A DNA stretch of 64,000 nt, taken from assembly GCF_003688415.1 (NCBI RefSeq), contig NZ_REFJ01000002.1, positions 186,001-250,000 on the forward strand. Direction: 5' to 3'. The notes beneath the pieces are model-generated. The model saw nothing but the letters and a program-made list of their open reading frames with translations. It did no database searches and was not told the DNA's origin. Position 1 is the first letter of the stretch, and every line of letters starts with the position of its first letter. This DNA comes from Umboniibacter marinipuniceus (GTDB lineage: Bacteria > Pseudomonadota > Gammaproteobacteria > Pseudomonadales > DSM-25080). The translations under genes and the position numbers were made by a program. This document shows, in pieces, positions 17,834 through 28,278 of the stretch.

Positions 17834-19090
17834 CTATTCGCTCTCGGCGACATCATCGGCCAGCGCGGGAAGCAAACTATCCATCAAGGCCTCCCGTTCT
17901 TCGTATCGGGTTAATTTCACCACTACACCAAATGCCGGGTGATCAACGTAATATTGAACGCCTGATCGCATTCGTTGGGTTGTGTTTAAACTAAAATGCC
18001 GAGTGGACACCCAAGTTTCTGACCCAGCTGGATTGTCGTCAAGGGAGGGTATCATTAGTCCTGACGTGATAGGCGAGTTAGTGTTAAAGCTAAATGGGTC
18101 AGTCTCTGCCGTATCCGTAGTAGGCAGTTCAACCTCATTGACGCGGATAGTTCGGGGCGGGATTGATGGCAAGTGCTCAGTGAGTTCATCGTCGCTAAGT
18201 GCCAATTTAAAGGTGCTCATCCAGAGATCTATGCCGGCATGAACATAGCGCTGCTGACGATCGAGTTGAATGGTACCCTCTAGCTCGAAGTGCTCGCCGA
18301 GTTGTCTTCCACCCAGAACTACTATTGGCTCACCGTTTGAGGCCGGGGGAATATACTGGTGCCACGCAGAGTGATGGAGCACTCTATAACGATTGGCTGT
18401 CAGTCGTGAATCAGAAAGCTCGTAGAGATCTTCGTCAAGGGGGACATACTCGGCGAAGTGTTGAACCAGTTGAGTAATTTCGTTGAGGTCAATTTGCCAC
18501 TGCGGTAGGGAGGCTTCCGGTTCCCATAGTTCATTCATGCTTTGGCGATCATCGCTTGCTGAATTGGTTGCCGCGGTGTTCAAGTTAGCTTCAGTGCTTA
18601 AGATGTTATTCTGTTGCCATAGTTCGTGTAGTTGATTTACCCAGTCACGAAGCGGTGGCGCTACGGCTAACAGGTCGCTCGGTGACGGTTCAGCTGAGCT
18701 CACATCGGACAGTATCAACTGGTCTGGCGCGAGCGGGTTCGTGTCAGAACTGTCATTGACCGCTAGGTCGATCTCAGTCCCCGTGCCTGTTGGTGTCGTT
18801 GCCAACGGTGAGCTATTGACTGCTAGCTCGTTGTTGGGCTTGATTGCGTATGCGCTCTCTAGCTCATCAGCCAGTAATTGTTGAGTGACGGCGGCTGCGG
18901 GTTGAAGATGTATTGCGTTAAGGGGGTAACTTAACGGCGGTGTTTCTGGCCAGCGTTCACTGTTTATGTCTGCCTGATTTCCTTGGGTGAAGACGAGCAA
19001 TTCCACCCGATACCAGTTCTCTGATCCATGACTAGGTAGACTCAGGATTGCAGTGCTTAAGAGCGCTAGGCAACGAAGTTTTACTCGCAT
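17834..19090 (-). CDS. csiV: CsiV-family periplasmic peptidoglycan-binding protein
   Basis: 418 residues. Residues 1-22 look like a cleavable signal peptide, followed by ENWYRVELLVFTQ, the hallmark start of CsiV proteins. The C-terminal half (about 220-400) carries the conserved block including RVLHHSAWHQYIP and VLGGRQLGEHFELEGTIQL. The region between (about 60-190) is low-complexity, rich in Ser, Asn, Thr and Ala, and makes the protein much longer than the roughly 250-residue Vibrio protein I recall. CsiV is linked to D-amino-acid sensitivity and wall-synthesis regulation in Vibrio. It directly follows mfd (2-base gap), a common pairing. Confidence 0.83.
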   Translation of the reverse strand: MRVKLRCLALLSTAILSLPSHGSENWYRVELLVFTQGNQADINSERWPETPPLSYPLNAIHLQPAAAVTQQLLADELESAYAIKPNNELAVNSSPLATTPTGTGTEIDLAVNDSSDTNPLAPDQLILSDVSSAEPSPSDLLAVAPPLRDWVNQLHELWQQNNILSTEANLNTAATNSASDDRQSMNELWEPEASLPQWQIDLNEITQLVQHFAEYVPLDEDLYELSDSRLTANRYRVLHHSAWHQYIPPASNGEPIVVLGGRQLGEHFELEGTIQLDRQQRYVHAGIDLWMSTFKLALSDDELTEHLPSIPPRTIRVNEVELPTTDTAETDPFSFNTNSPITSGLMIPSLDDNPAGSETWVSTRHFSLNTTQRMRSGVQYYVDHPAFGVVVKLTRYEEREALMDSLLPALADDVAESE

Positions 19091-19092
19091 AT

Positions 19093-22000
19093 TTATGAGG
19101 CCTGTGTTGTTTTACTTAGATGGTCGATGAGATCGTTTACCCACACCAAACGTTGTTCTCGATCCTCCAATGGTAACCCGAAGCGGAGCTCGTTGGCACC
19201 TTGTAGACTGAAAATTCGTGACTGCTGTTGGACTAACTGAACAATTTGCAGTGGTTGTATCGTAGTAGCGTCGGCAAAGACAATTTTACCACCCGTTGCG
19301 GAGCATACGAGCTTCTTAATCCCAATAGTTTGACAGCGCTGACGTACTTCGTTGACGTCGAAGAGGCGCTTAGTGGGTTGTGGTAAAAGTCCAAAACGGT
19401 CAATGAGCTCAATCTGCAAGGCACGGAGCTCGGCGGGGGTCTTGGTGTTACTGATTCGTTTATACAGTACTAAACGCTCGTTGACATCGCCTACATAATC
19501 ATCGGGGATGAGTGCTGGTATCTGCAGGTCGACCTCGCCAGTAGTTTGGAGCCCTTCAAAGCCAGAGGGGCTTCGTCCAGCTTTGATGTCGGCGACGGCT
19601 TGTTCCAGCATATCAATATAAAGGCTGAAGCCAACCGAGTGTATCTGGCCGCTCTGTTGATCGCCTAGTAGTTCACCCGCGCCGCGAATCTCTAAGTCGT
19701 GGGTCGCTAGCGTAAATCCTGCCCCGAGTTCACCGGTATTCGCAATGGCATCAAGGCGCTTTTTAGCGTCTTTCTTCAGGCCTTTATAGGGCGGTGTTAG
19801 CAAGTAGGCATAGGCCTGGTGATGTGAACGGCCAACTCGCCCTCGCAGCTGATGGAGTTGAGCGATACCAAACTTATCGGCTCGGTGAATAATGATTGTG
19901 TTGGCATTGGGGATATCGATGCCCGTTTCAATGATCGTAGTACACACGAAGACGTTAGTACGACGGTGATAGAAATCGGACATTACGCGTTCTAGCTCGC
20001 GTTCACGCATTTGACCATGGCCAATACCTATTCGCGCCTCAGGAACCAATGCTTTGATTTCTTCGGCGGTGCGCTCGATGGTGGTGACTTCATTGTGCAG
20101 GAAGTAAACCTGACCACCGCGAAGAATCTCCCTTAAGATAGCTTCCTTGATCAGATTGTCATCATTTTCTCGGACGAAGGTATTGATCTTCAAGCGCTTG
20201 GCTGGGGGCGTGGCGATAATCGATAAATCGCGCATACCGTTCATGGCAAGATTCAAGGTTCGGGGAATGGGCGTGGCGGTCATTGTTAAGATATCGACCT
20301 CCGCGCGCAGCGACTTAATGCGCTCCTTTTGACGGACGCCGAAGCGATGTTCTTCGTCAATAATCAACAGGCCCAAATCGTCAAACTTTAGCGATGATTG
20401 CAACAGTTTATGGGTGCCAATCAAGATATCGATCTTACCTTCGGCGAGGGACTCGCTGATTTCCTTAATAGCCTTGTCACTCTTAAAGCGAGAGATAACC
20501 TCAATACGAACTGGCCAATCTTTGAAACGATCAATGAAGTTATCGTAATGTTGTTGGGCGAGCAGGGTTGTTGGAACTAAAATCGACACCTGTTTGCCAG
20601 CGTGAACGGCGACGAAGGCGGCTCGCATAGCGACTTCTGTCTTTCCGAAGCCTACGTCACCGCAGACTAATCGGTCCATGGCACGGGGGGCCATCATGTC
20701 GGCCACTACGGCGTTGATCGTTTTTTCTTGGTCAGGTGTTTCCTCGAACGGGAACGACGCGGCAAACTGTCCCAGTGCAGGGCCAGGATCTGGAAACGCA
20801 AAGCCTTTCTTTGCTTCTCGGCGGGCGTAGATATCCAGCAATTCAGCCGCCGCATCACGCGCCTTTTCAGCGGCTTTTTGCTTGGCATTATTCCACGTTT
20901 CACTCCCCAGGCGATGCAGGGGTGCTGAATCAGGGTCTGAGCCAGAATATCGGCTGAGTACATGGAGGCTGGCGACCGAAAAGTAGAGCGTGGCATCGCC
21001 GGCATATTCCAGCGCAACCAATTCAATAACTTCGCCATCGATGGTCAGGTTCTCTAGGCCGCGATAGCGGCCAATTCCGTGCTCGATATGTACTACTGGA
21101 TCGCCAACTTCAAGCTGACTAAGGTCGCGGATAATTAGGCTGTCATCGCTTACCGCTTCGTTACGACGCCGAGTTTGGCGAACCTGAAGGCCATAGAGCT
21201 CGGCATCCGTAAAAACTTGAACTCCGGCCGGGGTGATTGTGCCCTCATAAAAGGGTGAAGCGAGGAGGTAGCAGCTTGCGGTGCTCTGATCGGCAATGTC
21301 GTCCCAGTGTTCCACTAACTCAACCGCTATGGCAGCTTTACGAAGTTGCTCGTCCAGCAGTTCTCGGCGACCTAAGGAATCAACACTTATTACCACAGGC
21401 TTGCGCTGCTTGCTCAAGTGTTGTTTGAGGATCTCAAGCGGTTGCTCACGGCGTCCGTCAATGGATACGCCTAGATCGCGAATAGGGTTCCGTTCATCGA
21501 TGGCCAATTGATATCGTGCAAAGGCCTTAATTCTGGCCATGCTCTGGTCCACGGGATGAAAGGCCAAATGGGGCGCGAGAATAGGACGCTGTGTATCGCC
21601 GCGGAACTGCTCGTAACGACTGCTTATATCCCGCCAATGACGATCCAAGGCGCTGCTAATGTCGCCAACTAAGCAGAGGTGACTATCGGTAGGGCAGTAG
21701 TCCAGAATAGAAGTGGTTTCATCGAAGAATAGGCTTAGAAAATATTCAATGCCCGGTGTTGTTAAGCCATTGATAATGTCTTGATACATAGGCACGGCGT
21801 TAAAATCCACGTCGAACTGCTCATGCCAGGCTTCCTCGAAGGCAAGCCGATGATTACGATCTGTAGGCACTTCTTGTGCCGGGAGTAATTCTATGAACTC
21901 CACCGCGCGAGTAGTGCGCTGACTGTCGACATCAAAAAACTTGAGTGTTTCTATTTCGTCGTCGAACAAGTCAATACGAACCGGTTCGCTTGTACCCATT

Positions 22001-22518
22001 GGAAAAATATCTATAAGGCTGCCGCGTACGGCATACTGGCCGTGATCTCTCACAATCTCAACGTTCTGATAGCCACTTCGTCCTAGTTTGGTGCGGAGTT
22101 GTGCTACATCGAGCAGCTGCCCCTTTTCCAGTTTGAGAGCACGAAGCTCAACGTAGTCGCAGGGCGGAAGGCGATTGCTCAGCGTGGCAGCGGGAATGAT
22201 CAGTACGCCCCGTTGCAAGCGCGGGAGCTCATTCATTGCCTTCAAGCGGTCAGAAATAATGTCCTGGTGTGGCGAAAACTGATCGTAAGGAAGTGTTTCC
22301 CACTCTGGAAAGTTAATGACCGAGTATTGGTCTCTGGCTAAATAGCTCAGTTCATCGCTCAGTTGCAGAGCCATTGACGCGTTGGCGCAAATGACGACTA
22401 ATAATTTCTGCTGTGTGCACTGCCATTCATGCAAGGAAAGGGCGATGCCAACACCGTGTAAATCAGGCCATTTGGATATTCGCGCTGGAGAGTTAGCGAA
22501 CGGCAAACTAGGGGGCAT
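19093..22518 (-). CDS. mfd: Transcription-repair coupling factor Mfd
   Basis: 1141 residues from ATG 22518, which follows AGGAAA; an in-frame GTG at 22569 would add 17 residues with no family match or ribosome binding site. The order is typical: UvrB-like N-terminal part (WETLPYDQFSPHQDIISDRL), RNA-polymerase-interacting domain (VGDPVVHIEHGIGRYRGL), RecG-like motor with Walker A GDVGFGKT (K626) and DEEH, then the C-terminal UvrA-binding-site mimic domain. It removes stalled RNA polymerase from lesions and recruits UvrA. No SOS box seen upstream. Confidence 0.97.
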   Translation of the reverse strand: MPPSLPFANSPARISKWPDLHGVGIALSLHEWQCTQQKLLVVICANASMALQLSDELSYLARDQYSVINFPEWETLPYDQFSPHQDIISDRLKAMNELPRLQRGVLIIPAATLSNRLPPCDYVELRALKLEKGQLLDVAQLRTKLGRSGYQNVEIVRDHGQYAVRGSLIDIFPMGTSEPVRIDLFDDEIETLKFFDVDSQRTTRAVEFIELLPAQEVPTDRNHRLAFEEAWHEQFDVDFNAVPMYQDIINGLTTPGIEYFLSLFFDETTSILDYCPTDSHLCLVGDISSALDRHWRDISSRYEQFRGDTQRPILAPHLAFHPVDQSMARIKAFARYQLAIDERNPIRDLGVSIDGRREQPLEILKQHLSKQRKPVVISVDSLGRRELLDEQLRKAAIAVELVEHWDDIADQSTASCYLLASPFYEGTITPAGVQVFTDAELYGLQVRQTRRRNEAVSDDSLIIRDLSQLEVGDPVVHIEHGIGRYRGLENLTIDGEVIELVALEYAGDATLYFSVASLHVLSRYSGSDPDSAPLHRLGSETWNNAKQKAAEKARDAAAELLDIYARREAKKGFAFPDPGPALGQFAASFPFEETPDQEKTINAVVADMMAPRAMDRLVCGDVGFGKTEVAMRAAFVAVHAGKQVSILVPTTLLAQQHYDNFIDRFKDWPVRIEVISRFKSDKAIKEISESLAEGKIDILIGTHKLLQSSLKFDDLGLLIIDEEHRFGVRQKERIKSLRAEVDILTMTATPIPRTLNLAMNGMRDLSIIATPPAKRLKINTFVRENDDNLIKEAILREILRGGQVYFLHNEVTTIERTAEEIKALVPEARIGIGHGQMRERELERVMSDFYHRRTNVFVCTTIIETGIDIPNANTIIIHRADKFGIAQLHQLRGRVGRSHHQAYAYLLTPPYKGLKKDAKKRLDAIANTGELGAGFTLATHDLEIRGAGELLGDQQSGQIHSVGFSLYIDMLEQAVADIKAGRSPSGFEGLQTTGEVDLQIPALIPDDYVGDVNERLVLYKRISNTKTPAELRALQIELIDRFGLLPQPTKRLFDVNEVRQRCQTIGIKKLVCSATGGKIVFADATTIQPLQIVQLVQQQSRIFSLQGANELRFGLPLEDREQRLVWVNDLIDHLSKTTQAS

Positions 22519-22685
22519 AGTAGAGTTTCCTGACAATTTGGTAGTAACAGACCATAGCGAGTTTATCACTTTTACAAACTAAGCATAAGTCAAATAAATG
22601 GCTATATTGTTGAATGAAACTGGCGTGCAAGCGCATAATTAGCGGCAGATTACTCCACACACTAATTAACCAAAAAGGTGTCCCC

Positions 22686-24143
22686 ATGACGCAGAATCGT
22701 CCTGTACCAAGTGATTACTTTCAAGATTGGAAAGCGCGCGAAGCGCTAGCCGAGGGCATGATCCCTCTCGTTGGTAAAATGTATCGCGAAAACAATGTCT
22801 CTTGTTACATTTACGGCCGAGCGCTAGTGAATAAGTCAGTGATTGATATCATGAAGGCGCATCGCTTTGTTCGCCAGATTGAGCATAACGAGCTGTCTGA
22901 GTTCGACACCTTTCCAATTATCAGTATGTTGGCGAAGCTTGATCTAAGCTATTCACACATTGATGTAGGTCGTCTAGCTGTTGGTTTCATGAATGATGAG
23001 TCAGGTGCCACGCTTGAAGAATACGTTCAGTCACACCTTGATGACAGCCTGAACTCCACCAAGAAGCCCATTGATGATTCGCGCGATGTTGTCCTTTATG
23101 GTTTCGGTCGTATTGGTCGCCTTATGGCTCGTTTGCTCATCGAAAAGACTGGCGGCGGCGATGTACTTCGTCTTAAAGCGGTTGTTGTTCGACCAGGTGG
23201 CGAAGGTGATTTGATTAAACGCGCTTCACTATTGCGCCGCGATTCTGTTCACGGTGGCTTTAAAGGTACGATACGCGTTGACGAAGAAAATAATCGCCTG
23301 ATTTGTAACGGCAACCCCATTCAGTTCATTTACGCGAATGCACCCGATGATATCGACTACAACTCCTACGGTATCGATAACGCGATTCTTGTTGATAACA
23401 CCGGCAAGTGGCGTGATGAGGCGGGTCTGGGATTACACCTTAAGAGTAAGGGTATCTCTCAGGTGCTATTGACTGCGCCGGGTAAGGGTGACATCAAGAA
23501 TATCGTTTATGGCATCAATCACGAGGCAATTCAGCCTTCGGATAAAATCGTTTCCGCGGCTTCCTGTACCACCAACGCCATTACTCCGGTTCTGAGTGTC
23601 ATGATGGATGAGTACGGTGTTGAGAATGGTCATGTTGAGACGGTTCATGCATTCACTAACGATCAGAACTTGATCGATAACTTCCACAGTGCTGAACGTC
23701 GTGGTCGCGCAGCGCCATTGAATATGGTTCTGACTGAAACAGGTGCGGCAAAGGCGGTTGCTAAAGCTCTACCTTCACTGGCTGGCAAGTTGACCGGTAA
23801 TGCAATTCGCGTACCCACGCCAAACGTTTCCATGGCTATTCTTAATCTAACGTTGGAAAAAGAAACCACCAAGGAAGAGTTGAACGAATTCATGCGTCGT
23901 ATCTCGCTCCATTCGTCGCTACGCAAACAGATCGATTTTACCGATTCGCCAGATGTTGTTTCTTCAGACTTCGTTGGCTCGCGCACCGCGTGTATTTTTG
24001 ATGCCAAGGCTACTATCGTCAATGGTCGTCATGCTGTTTTGTACTGCTGGTATGACAACGAATTCGGCTATTCTTGTCAGGTTCAACGCATCGTTGAGCG
24101 TCTTGCTGGGGTGAAGTACGACATTATTCCACGTCAAGACTAA
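22686..24143 (+). CDS. gap: Glyceraldehyde-3-phosphate dehydrogenase with N-terminal extension
   Basis: 485 residues from ATG 22686, which follows AAAAAGGTG. About 135 helical residues precede the nucleotide-binding motif GFGRIGR (139-145), an extension absent from standard 330-residue GapA. The catalytic cysteine is C294 in SAASCTTNAITP, and NEFGYSCQV near the end is typical of the family. It interconverts glyceraldehyde-3-phosphate and 1,3-bisphosphoglycerate. The same long form lies near mfd and nqr in pseudomonads as I recall. Whether it works in glycolysis or gluconeogenesis, and the role of the extension, cannot be read here. Confidence 0.9.
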   Translation: MTQNRPVPSDYFQDWKAREALAEGMIPLVGKMYRENNVSCYIYGRALVNKSVIDIMKAHRFVRQIEHNELSEFDTFPIISMLAKLDLSYSHIDVGRLAVGFMNDESGATLEEYVQSHLDDSLNSTKKPIDDSRDVVLYGFGRIGRLMARLLIEKTGGGDVLRLKAVVVRPGGEGDLIKRASLLRRDSVHGGFKGTIRVDEENNRLICNGNPIQFIYANAPDDIDYNSYGIDNAILVDNTGKWRDEAGLGLHLKSKGISQVLLTAPGKGDIKNIVYGINHEAIQPSDKIVSAASCTTNAITPVLSVMMDEYGVENGHVETVHAFTNDQNLIDNFHSAERRGRAAPLNMVLTETGAAKAVAKALPSLAGKLTGNAIRVPTPNVSMAILNLTLEKETTKEELNEFMRRISLHSSLRKQIDFTDSPDVVSSDFVGSRTACIFDAKATIVNGRHAVLYCWYDNEFGYSCQVQRIVERLAGVKYDIIPRQD

Positions 24144-24229
24144 TTTTGTAGGCAATACTGTCTTCGTGAATATGGGGATTTTCACTGGATAAATCTCCTC
24201 AGTGCTTTTACAATGCCGCTGAAATTTTA

Positions 24230-24296
24230 CAAAGTCGAGGTAGCATTCCGCTAGTCTCGGCTTTGCTTTGTAAGGTATTAGCTGTTTTTTCAGCTA
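24230..24296 (+). promoter_or_regulatory. Hairpins in the leader before nqrA
   Basis: The 199-base gap between gap and nqrA holds no gene. CAAAGTCGAG (24230-24239) pairs with CTCGGCTTTG (24256-24265) with one G-U pair, enclosing TAGC/GCTA. A second perfect hairpin TAGCTG-T6-CAGCTA (24279-24296) is followed by GTATTTTGG. Either could end gap transcription or act in the nqr leader; neither has a convincing T tract. Confidence 0.4.
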
Positions 24297-24342
24297 GTAT
24301 TTTGGTTGTCACAATGAACTTTCATTATTTGGGCAGAGACGT

Positions 24343-25671
24343 ATGATAAAAATCCGCCGGGGCCTCGATCTTCCGATCTCAGGTTCGCCAGAGCAAGCAA
24401 TTGGTGAAGTGAATCCTATTCACACCGTTGCTGTAGTCGGATTTGATTACAACGGCATGAAGCCTACTATGGCAGTGCGTGAAGGCGAAATCGTCAAGCG
24501 CGGTCAAGTAGTATTCTCAGACAAGAAGAATGAAGGGGTAGTATTCACTGCACCTGCTTCTGGTACAGTTACCGCGATTAATCGCGGTGCTCGTCGTGTA
24601 TTCGAATCTTTAGTTATTGAAGTAGAGGGCGACGAAGCTGTCGACTTCGGTGTCGTTGATGTAGCAGCCGCTACACGTGAGACACTGGAAGAGAAGTTAG
24701 TTGCTTCGGGTCTTTGGACTGCGTTTAGAACGCGTCCATACTCAAAAGTCCCTGCGCTAGGTTCGCAGGCAAATTCAATTTTTGTTACGGCCATTGACAC
24801 CAATCCGCTTGCTGCGGATCCTCGTGTAGTGATTGCCGAGCAAAAGGCTGATTTTGCTTTGGGTTTGAGCGTACTTGAGAAGTTAACTAAAGGTCGGGTT
24901 TACGTGTGTCAGAATGATGGCGAGAACCTGGCGAAGGAAACCGCTCAGATTGAAATTGCACGCTTCGACGGTAAGCATCCGGCGGGCTTGGCAGGCACTC
25001 ACATTCATTACCTTGATCCGGTCGGCACGAATAAGACTGTTTGGTCTATTGGTTACCAAGACGTTATTGCCTTTGGTAAGCTCTTTGCTACGGGTAAGCT
25101 TGATGCAAGTCGTGTGGTAGCGTTAGCTGGCCCACAGGTTGAAAAGCCTCGTCTAGTGCGCACTCTCCTTGGTGCTAGCTTGGATCAGCTCACGGCAGGT
25201 GAGCTAAAAGAAGGTAAAAATCGAATCGTTACTGGTTCGGTACTAGGTGGAAGAACTGCTGAAGGCACAACGTCTTTCTTGGGTCGTTACCATAGCCAAG
25301 TTACCGTATTGCTTGAGGGTTACGAACGTCCAATGCTGCATTATGCAGGGCTTGGAGCAAACCGTTTCTCTACCACTCCCGTATACCTATCAAGTCTGTT
25401 TAATAAATTGTACGACATGACCACCAGTTGTAACGGTTCGGAACGTGCCATTGTTCCAATTGGCAACTACGAGCGCGTCATGCCTCTCGATATTCTACCA
25501 ACTCAGTTGATTCGTTCTTTGGTGGTGAAAGACACTGAAGCGGCCCAACAGCTTGGTTGCCTTGAGCTTGATGAAGAAGACGTAGCGCTGCTAACTTTTG
25601 TTTGCCCTGGTAAGCACGAGATTGGTCCAATGCTCCGCGACAATCTGACAACGATTGAGAAGGAGGGTTAA
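24343..25671 (+). CDS. nqrA: Na+-translocating NADH:quinone reductase subunit A
   Basis: 442 residues, full length. NqrA is the peripheral cytoplasmic subunit of the six-subunit Na+-NQR complex, implicated in ubiquinone binding, with no membrane segments visible. It begins [12 protein letters not shown], a characteristic NqrA start. First gene of nqrABCDEF-apbE-nqrM, with gaps of 13 bases or overlaps throughout the nqr genes. The ATG follows GGGCAGAGACGT. Confidence 0.97.
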   Translation: MIKIRRGLDLPISGSPEQAIGEVNPIHTVAVVGFDYNGMKPTMAVREGEIVKRGQVVFSDKKNEGVVFTAPASGTVTAINRGARRVFESLVIEVEGDEAVDFGVVDVAAATRETLEEKLVASGLWTAFRTRPYSKVPALGSQANSIFVTAIDTNPLAADPRVVIAEQKADFALGLSVLEKLTKGRVYVCQNDGENLAKETAQIEIARFDGKHPAGLAGTHIHYLDPVGTNKTVWSIGYQDVIAFGKLFATGKLDASRVVALAGPQVEKPRLVRTLLGASLDQLTAGELKEGKNRIVTGSVLGGRTAEGTTSFLGRYHSQVTVLLEGYERPMLHYAGLGANRFSTTPVYLSSLFNKLYDMTTSCNGSERAIVPIGNYERVMPLDILPTQLIRSLVVKDTEAAQQLGCLELDEEDVALLTFVCPGKHEIGPMLRDNLTTIEKEG

Positions 25672-25674
25672 GCT

Positions 25675-26862
25675 ATGCGTAAGATTCTCGATAATTTAGA
25701 ACCACATTTCCACACCGGCGGTAAGTGGGAGAAATGGTACGCGCTTTACGAAGCGGTTGATACCTTCCTATACCAGCCAAATGATCGAACTAAAACAACC
25801 GCGCACGTGCGTGATGGTATCGATTTGAAGCGCATCATGATTATGGTGTGGTTCGCAGCGCTACCTTGTATGTTCTGGGCGATGTACAACACCGGCTTCC
25901 AGGCTAACACTGCACTTGAAGCAATGGGTGCAACGGGCATTGAAGGCTGGCGTGGTGCTTTACTTGGCGAGTCGATGATCAATTCGGCCAGCTTCTGGGC
26001 CAACCTCTATCACGGTGCGCTCTACTTCTTGCCAGTTTACCTCACCGTATTCATCGTGGGTGGTTTCTGGGAAGTGATGTTCGCAATGGTTCGCGGCCAT
26101 GAAGTGAATGAAGGTTTCTTCGTTACTTCAATCCTATTTGCTTTAACGCTACCGGCAACTATCCCATTATGGATGGTGGCATTGGGTATTTCCTTCGGTG
26201 TTGTAGTTGGTAAAGAAGTATTTGGTGGCACGGGTAAGAACTTCTTGAACCCTGCGCTTACCGGTCGTGCCTTCCTATTCTTTGCCTACCCAGCAGCAAT
26301 GTCTGGTGATGCAGTATGGGTTGTAGACGGTTACACGGGTGCAACTGCGTTATCACTAGCGGCAGCTCAAGGCATGGAAGTCATGCAAAACAGCGTGACC
26401 TGGATGGACGCTTTCCTTGGAAATATCCAAGGTTCAATGGGCGAAACATCAACACTAGCTATTCTGATTGGCGCTTGCGTCTTGCTGACTACGCGTATCG
26501 CTTCATGGCGCATTATGTTGGGTGTTTTGTTGGGCATGGCGGCAACCGCTACCTTGTTCAATATGATTGGTTCTGAGACCAACCCAATGTTCGCAATGAC
26601 GCCTGCGTGGCACTTAGTTATTGGTGGCTTTGCATTCGGTATGGTCTTCATGGCTACCGATCCCGTGTCAGCGGCAATGACCAATCGCGGTCGTTTCTTC
26701 TATGGCGCACTCATCGGCTTCATGGTGGTCTTGATTCGTGTAGTGAATCCGGCTTTCCCTGAAGGAATGATGTTGGCGATTCTTTTTGCCAACCTGTTTG
26801 CACCTATCTTCGACCACTTCGTGGTTCAAGCGAATATCAAGCGGAGGTTAGCACGTGGCTAA
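25675..26862 (+). CDS. nqrB: Na+-NQR subunit B
   Basis: 395 residues, multi-spanning inner-membrane subunit. The flavin-attachment motif is TGAT (221-224) in [10 protein letters not shown], with T224 expected to carry covalent FMN via a phosphoester bond added by ApbE. It also binds riboflavin in the complex and forms part of the Na+ path. It starts 3 bases after nqrA, with GGAGGG about 12 bases before the ATG, and overlaps nqrC by 8 bases. Confidence 0.97.
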   Translation: MRKILDNLEPHFHTGGKWEKWYALYEAVDTFLYQPNDRTKTTAHVRDGIDLKRIMIMVWFAALPCMFWAMYNTGFQANTALEAMGATGIEGWRGALLGESMINSASFWANLYHGALYFLPVYLTVFIVGGFWEVMFAMVRGHEVNEGFFVTSILFALTLPATIPLWMVALGISFGVVVGKEVFGGTGKNFLNPALTGRAFLFFAYPAAMSGDAVWVVDGYTGATALSLAAAQGMEVMQNSVTWMDAFLGNIQGSMGETSTLAILIGACVLLTTRIASWRIMLGVLLGMAATATLFNMIGSETNPMFAMTPAWHLVIGGFAFGMVFMATDPVSAAMTNRGRFFYGALIGFMVVLIRVVNPAFPEGMMLAILFANLFAPIFDHFVVQANIKRRLARG

Positions 26863-27610
26863 TAAAGAGAGCACAGCGCGCACGTTTATCGTCGCCATCC
26901 TGTTGTGTTTAGTCTGTGGTATTTTCGTTGCAGCGGCGGCTGTTGTGTTAAAGCCACTGCAAGAGACGAATGCACAGGAAAACCTTCAGCGTAACGTACT
27001 TCTCGCTGCGGATGCTTACGATGACTCAAAGAGCGTTGCCGAGCAGTGGGGTTCTGTTGAAGAACGCTTCGTTGATATCAACGCGGGAACCTTCACGGAA
27101 GCACCTGTTGGCTATGACCTTAATAAGGTCCTTAAAGACGATGCTCAATCAGTAGTGATTGAGCGCTCGGAAGACCCTGCGGGAATCGGTCGTCGTGAAA
27201 ATCTGACGCGTGTCTACATTTTCTCTGATGAAAATGGCGACATCAGCCGTATCGTATTACCGGTTCGCGGAAAAGGGCTTTGGTCAACAATGTGGGGCTT
27301 CTTGGCTCTTGAGAATGATTTCAACACCGTTGCAGGTTTCACCTTTTATGAGCATGGCGAAACGCCAGGGCTAGGTGGTGAAGTTGACAATCCTCGTTGG
27401 AAGGCTCAGTGGCCGGGTAAAACACTTTACAACAGCAATAACGAATTGCAGTTAAGTGTTACCAAGGCTGGCCAGGCTGGAGAAGGTCAAATTGATGGTC
27501 TTTCAGGCGCAACACTTACTACCAACGGTATCGATGGCACTATCGAATACTGGCTGGGTGAGAACGGCTACTTCGCGTTCTTACAAAACCTTAAGGCGGG
27601 AGATGCTTAA
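26855..27610 (+). CDS. nqrC: Na+-NQR subunit C
   Basis: 251 residues with one N-terminal membrane helix (about 9-33) and a periplasmic flavin domain. SGAT (217-220) in [12 protein letters not shown] marks T220 as the second covalent FMN site. The start is GTG 26855 behind [19 protein letters not shown] and TPGLGGEV are typical NqrC blocks. Confidence 0.97.
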   Translation: MANKESTARTFIVAILLCLVCGIFVAAAAVVLKPLQETNAQENLQRNVLLAADAYDDSKSVAEQWGSVEERFVDINAGTFTEAPVGYDLNKVLKDDAQSVVIERSEDPAGIGRRENLTRVYIFSDENGDISRIVLPVRGKGLWSTMWGFLALENDFNTVAGFTFYEHGETPGLGGEVDNPRWKAQWPGKTLYNSNNELQLSVTKAGQAGEGQIDGLSGATLTTNGIDGTIEYWLGENGYFAFLQNLKAGDA

Positions 27611-27612
27611 TT

Positions 27613-28275
27613 ATGAGTGATTCAGTCAAAGATGTATTGACTAAGCCTATTGCCGATAACAACCCTATCGCGTTGCAGATTCTTGGCGTTTGTTCGGCAC
27701 TAGCCGTAACAAGTAGCCTTCAGGTCGCAATGGTGATGACTATCGCGGTGGTAGTGGTATGTGGCTTATCAAACTTGATTATCAGTTTGTTACGCAATCA
27801 GATCCCTAACAGTATTCGTTTGATTGTTCAGATGACGATTATTGCCTCTCTGGTTATTGTTGTTGATCAGGTTCTCAAGGCCTATGCCTATGAGATTTCT
27901 AAACAGCTCTCGGTATTCGTTGGTTTGATTATTACTAACTGTATCGTCTTGGGCCGAGCTGAAGCCTATGCTATGAAGAATGGTCCAAAGGCATCGTTCT
28001 GGGATGGTATAGGTAATGGTTTGGGCTATGGCTTAGTGCTTTTCGTTGTTGGTTTCTTCCGCGAGTTGTTGGGCGCTGGTAAGTTGTTTGGTTACACCAT
28101 TCTTCAGCCTATCTCTGAAGGCGGCTGGTACGAGCCTAACGGCCTAATGTTGTTGCCACCTAGCTCATTCTTCATCATTGGTCTTTTCATCTGGGCACTG
28201 CGTAGTTACAAGCGTGAGCAGATTGAGACGCCTGATTTCGTCATTGCTCCGAATTCGCGCACGGCAGAGGGTTAA
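27613..28275 (+). CDS. nqrD: Na+-NQR subunit D
   Basis: 220 residues, six predicted membrane helices, homologous to NqrE and RnfE. Cysteines in GVCSALAVT and [11 protein letters not shown] correspond to the residues that, with those of NqrE, bind an intramembrane 2Fe-2S cluster. Located between nqrC and nqrE with 2- and 3-base gaps. Confidence 0.97.
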   Translation: MSDSVKDVLTKPIADNNPIALQILGVCSALAVTSSLQVAMVMTIAVVVVCGLSNLIISLLRNQIPNSIRLIVQMTIIASLVIVVDQVLKAYAYEISKQLSVFVGLIITNCIVLGRAEAYAMKNGPKASFWDGIGNGLGYGLVLFVVGFFRELLGAGKLFGYTILQPISEGGWYEPNGLMLLPPSSFFIIGLFIWALRSYKREQIETPDFVIAPNSRTAEG

Positions 28276-28278
28276 TCG

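Noticed and set aside
22519-22569. Longer Mfd N-terminus from GTG 22569
   Set aside because: No ribosome binding site and no similarity in the extra 17 residues; ATG 22518 has AGGAAA upstream.
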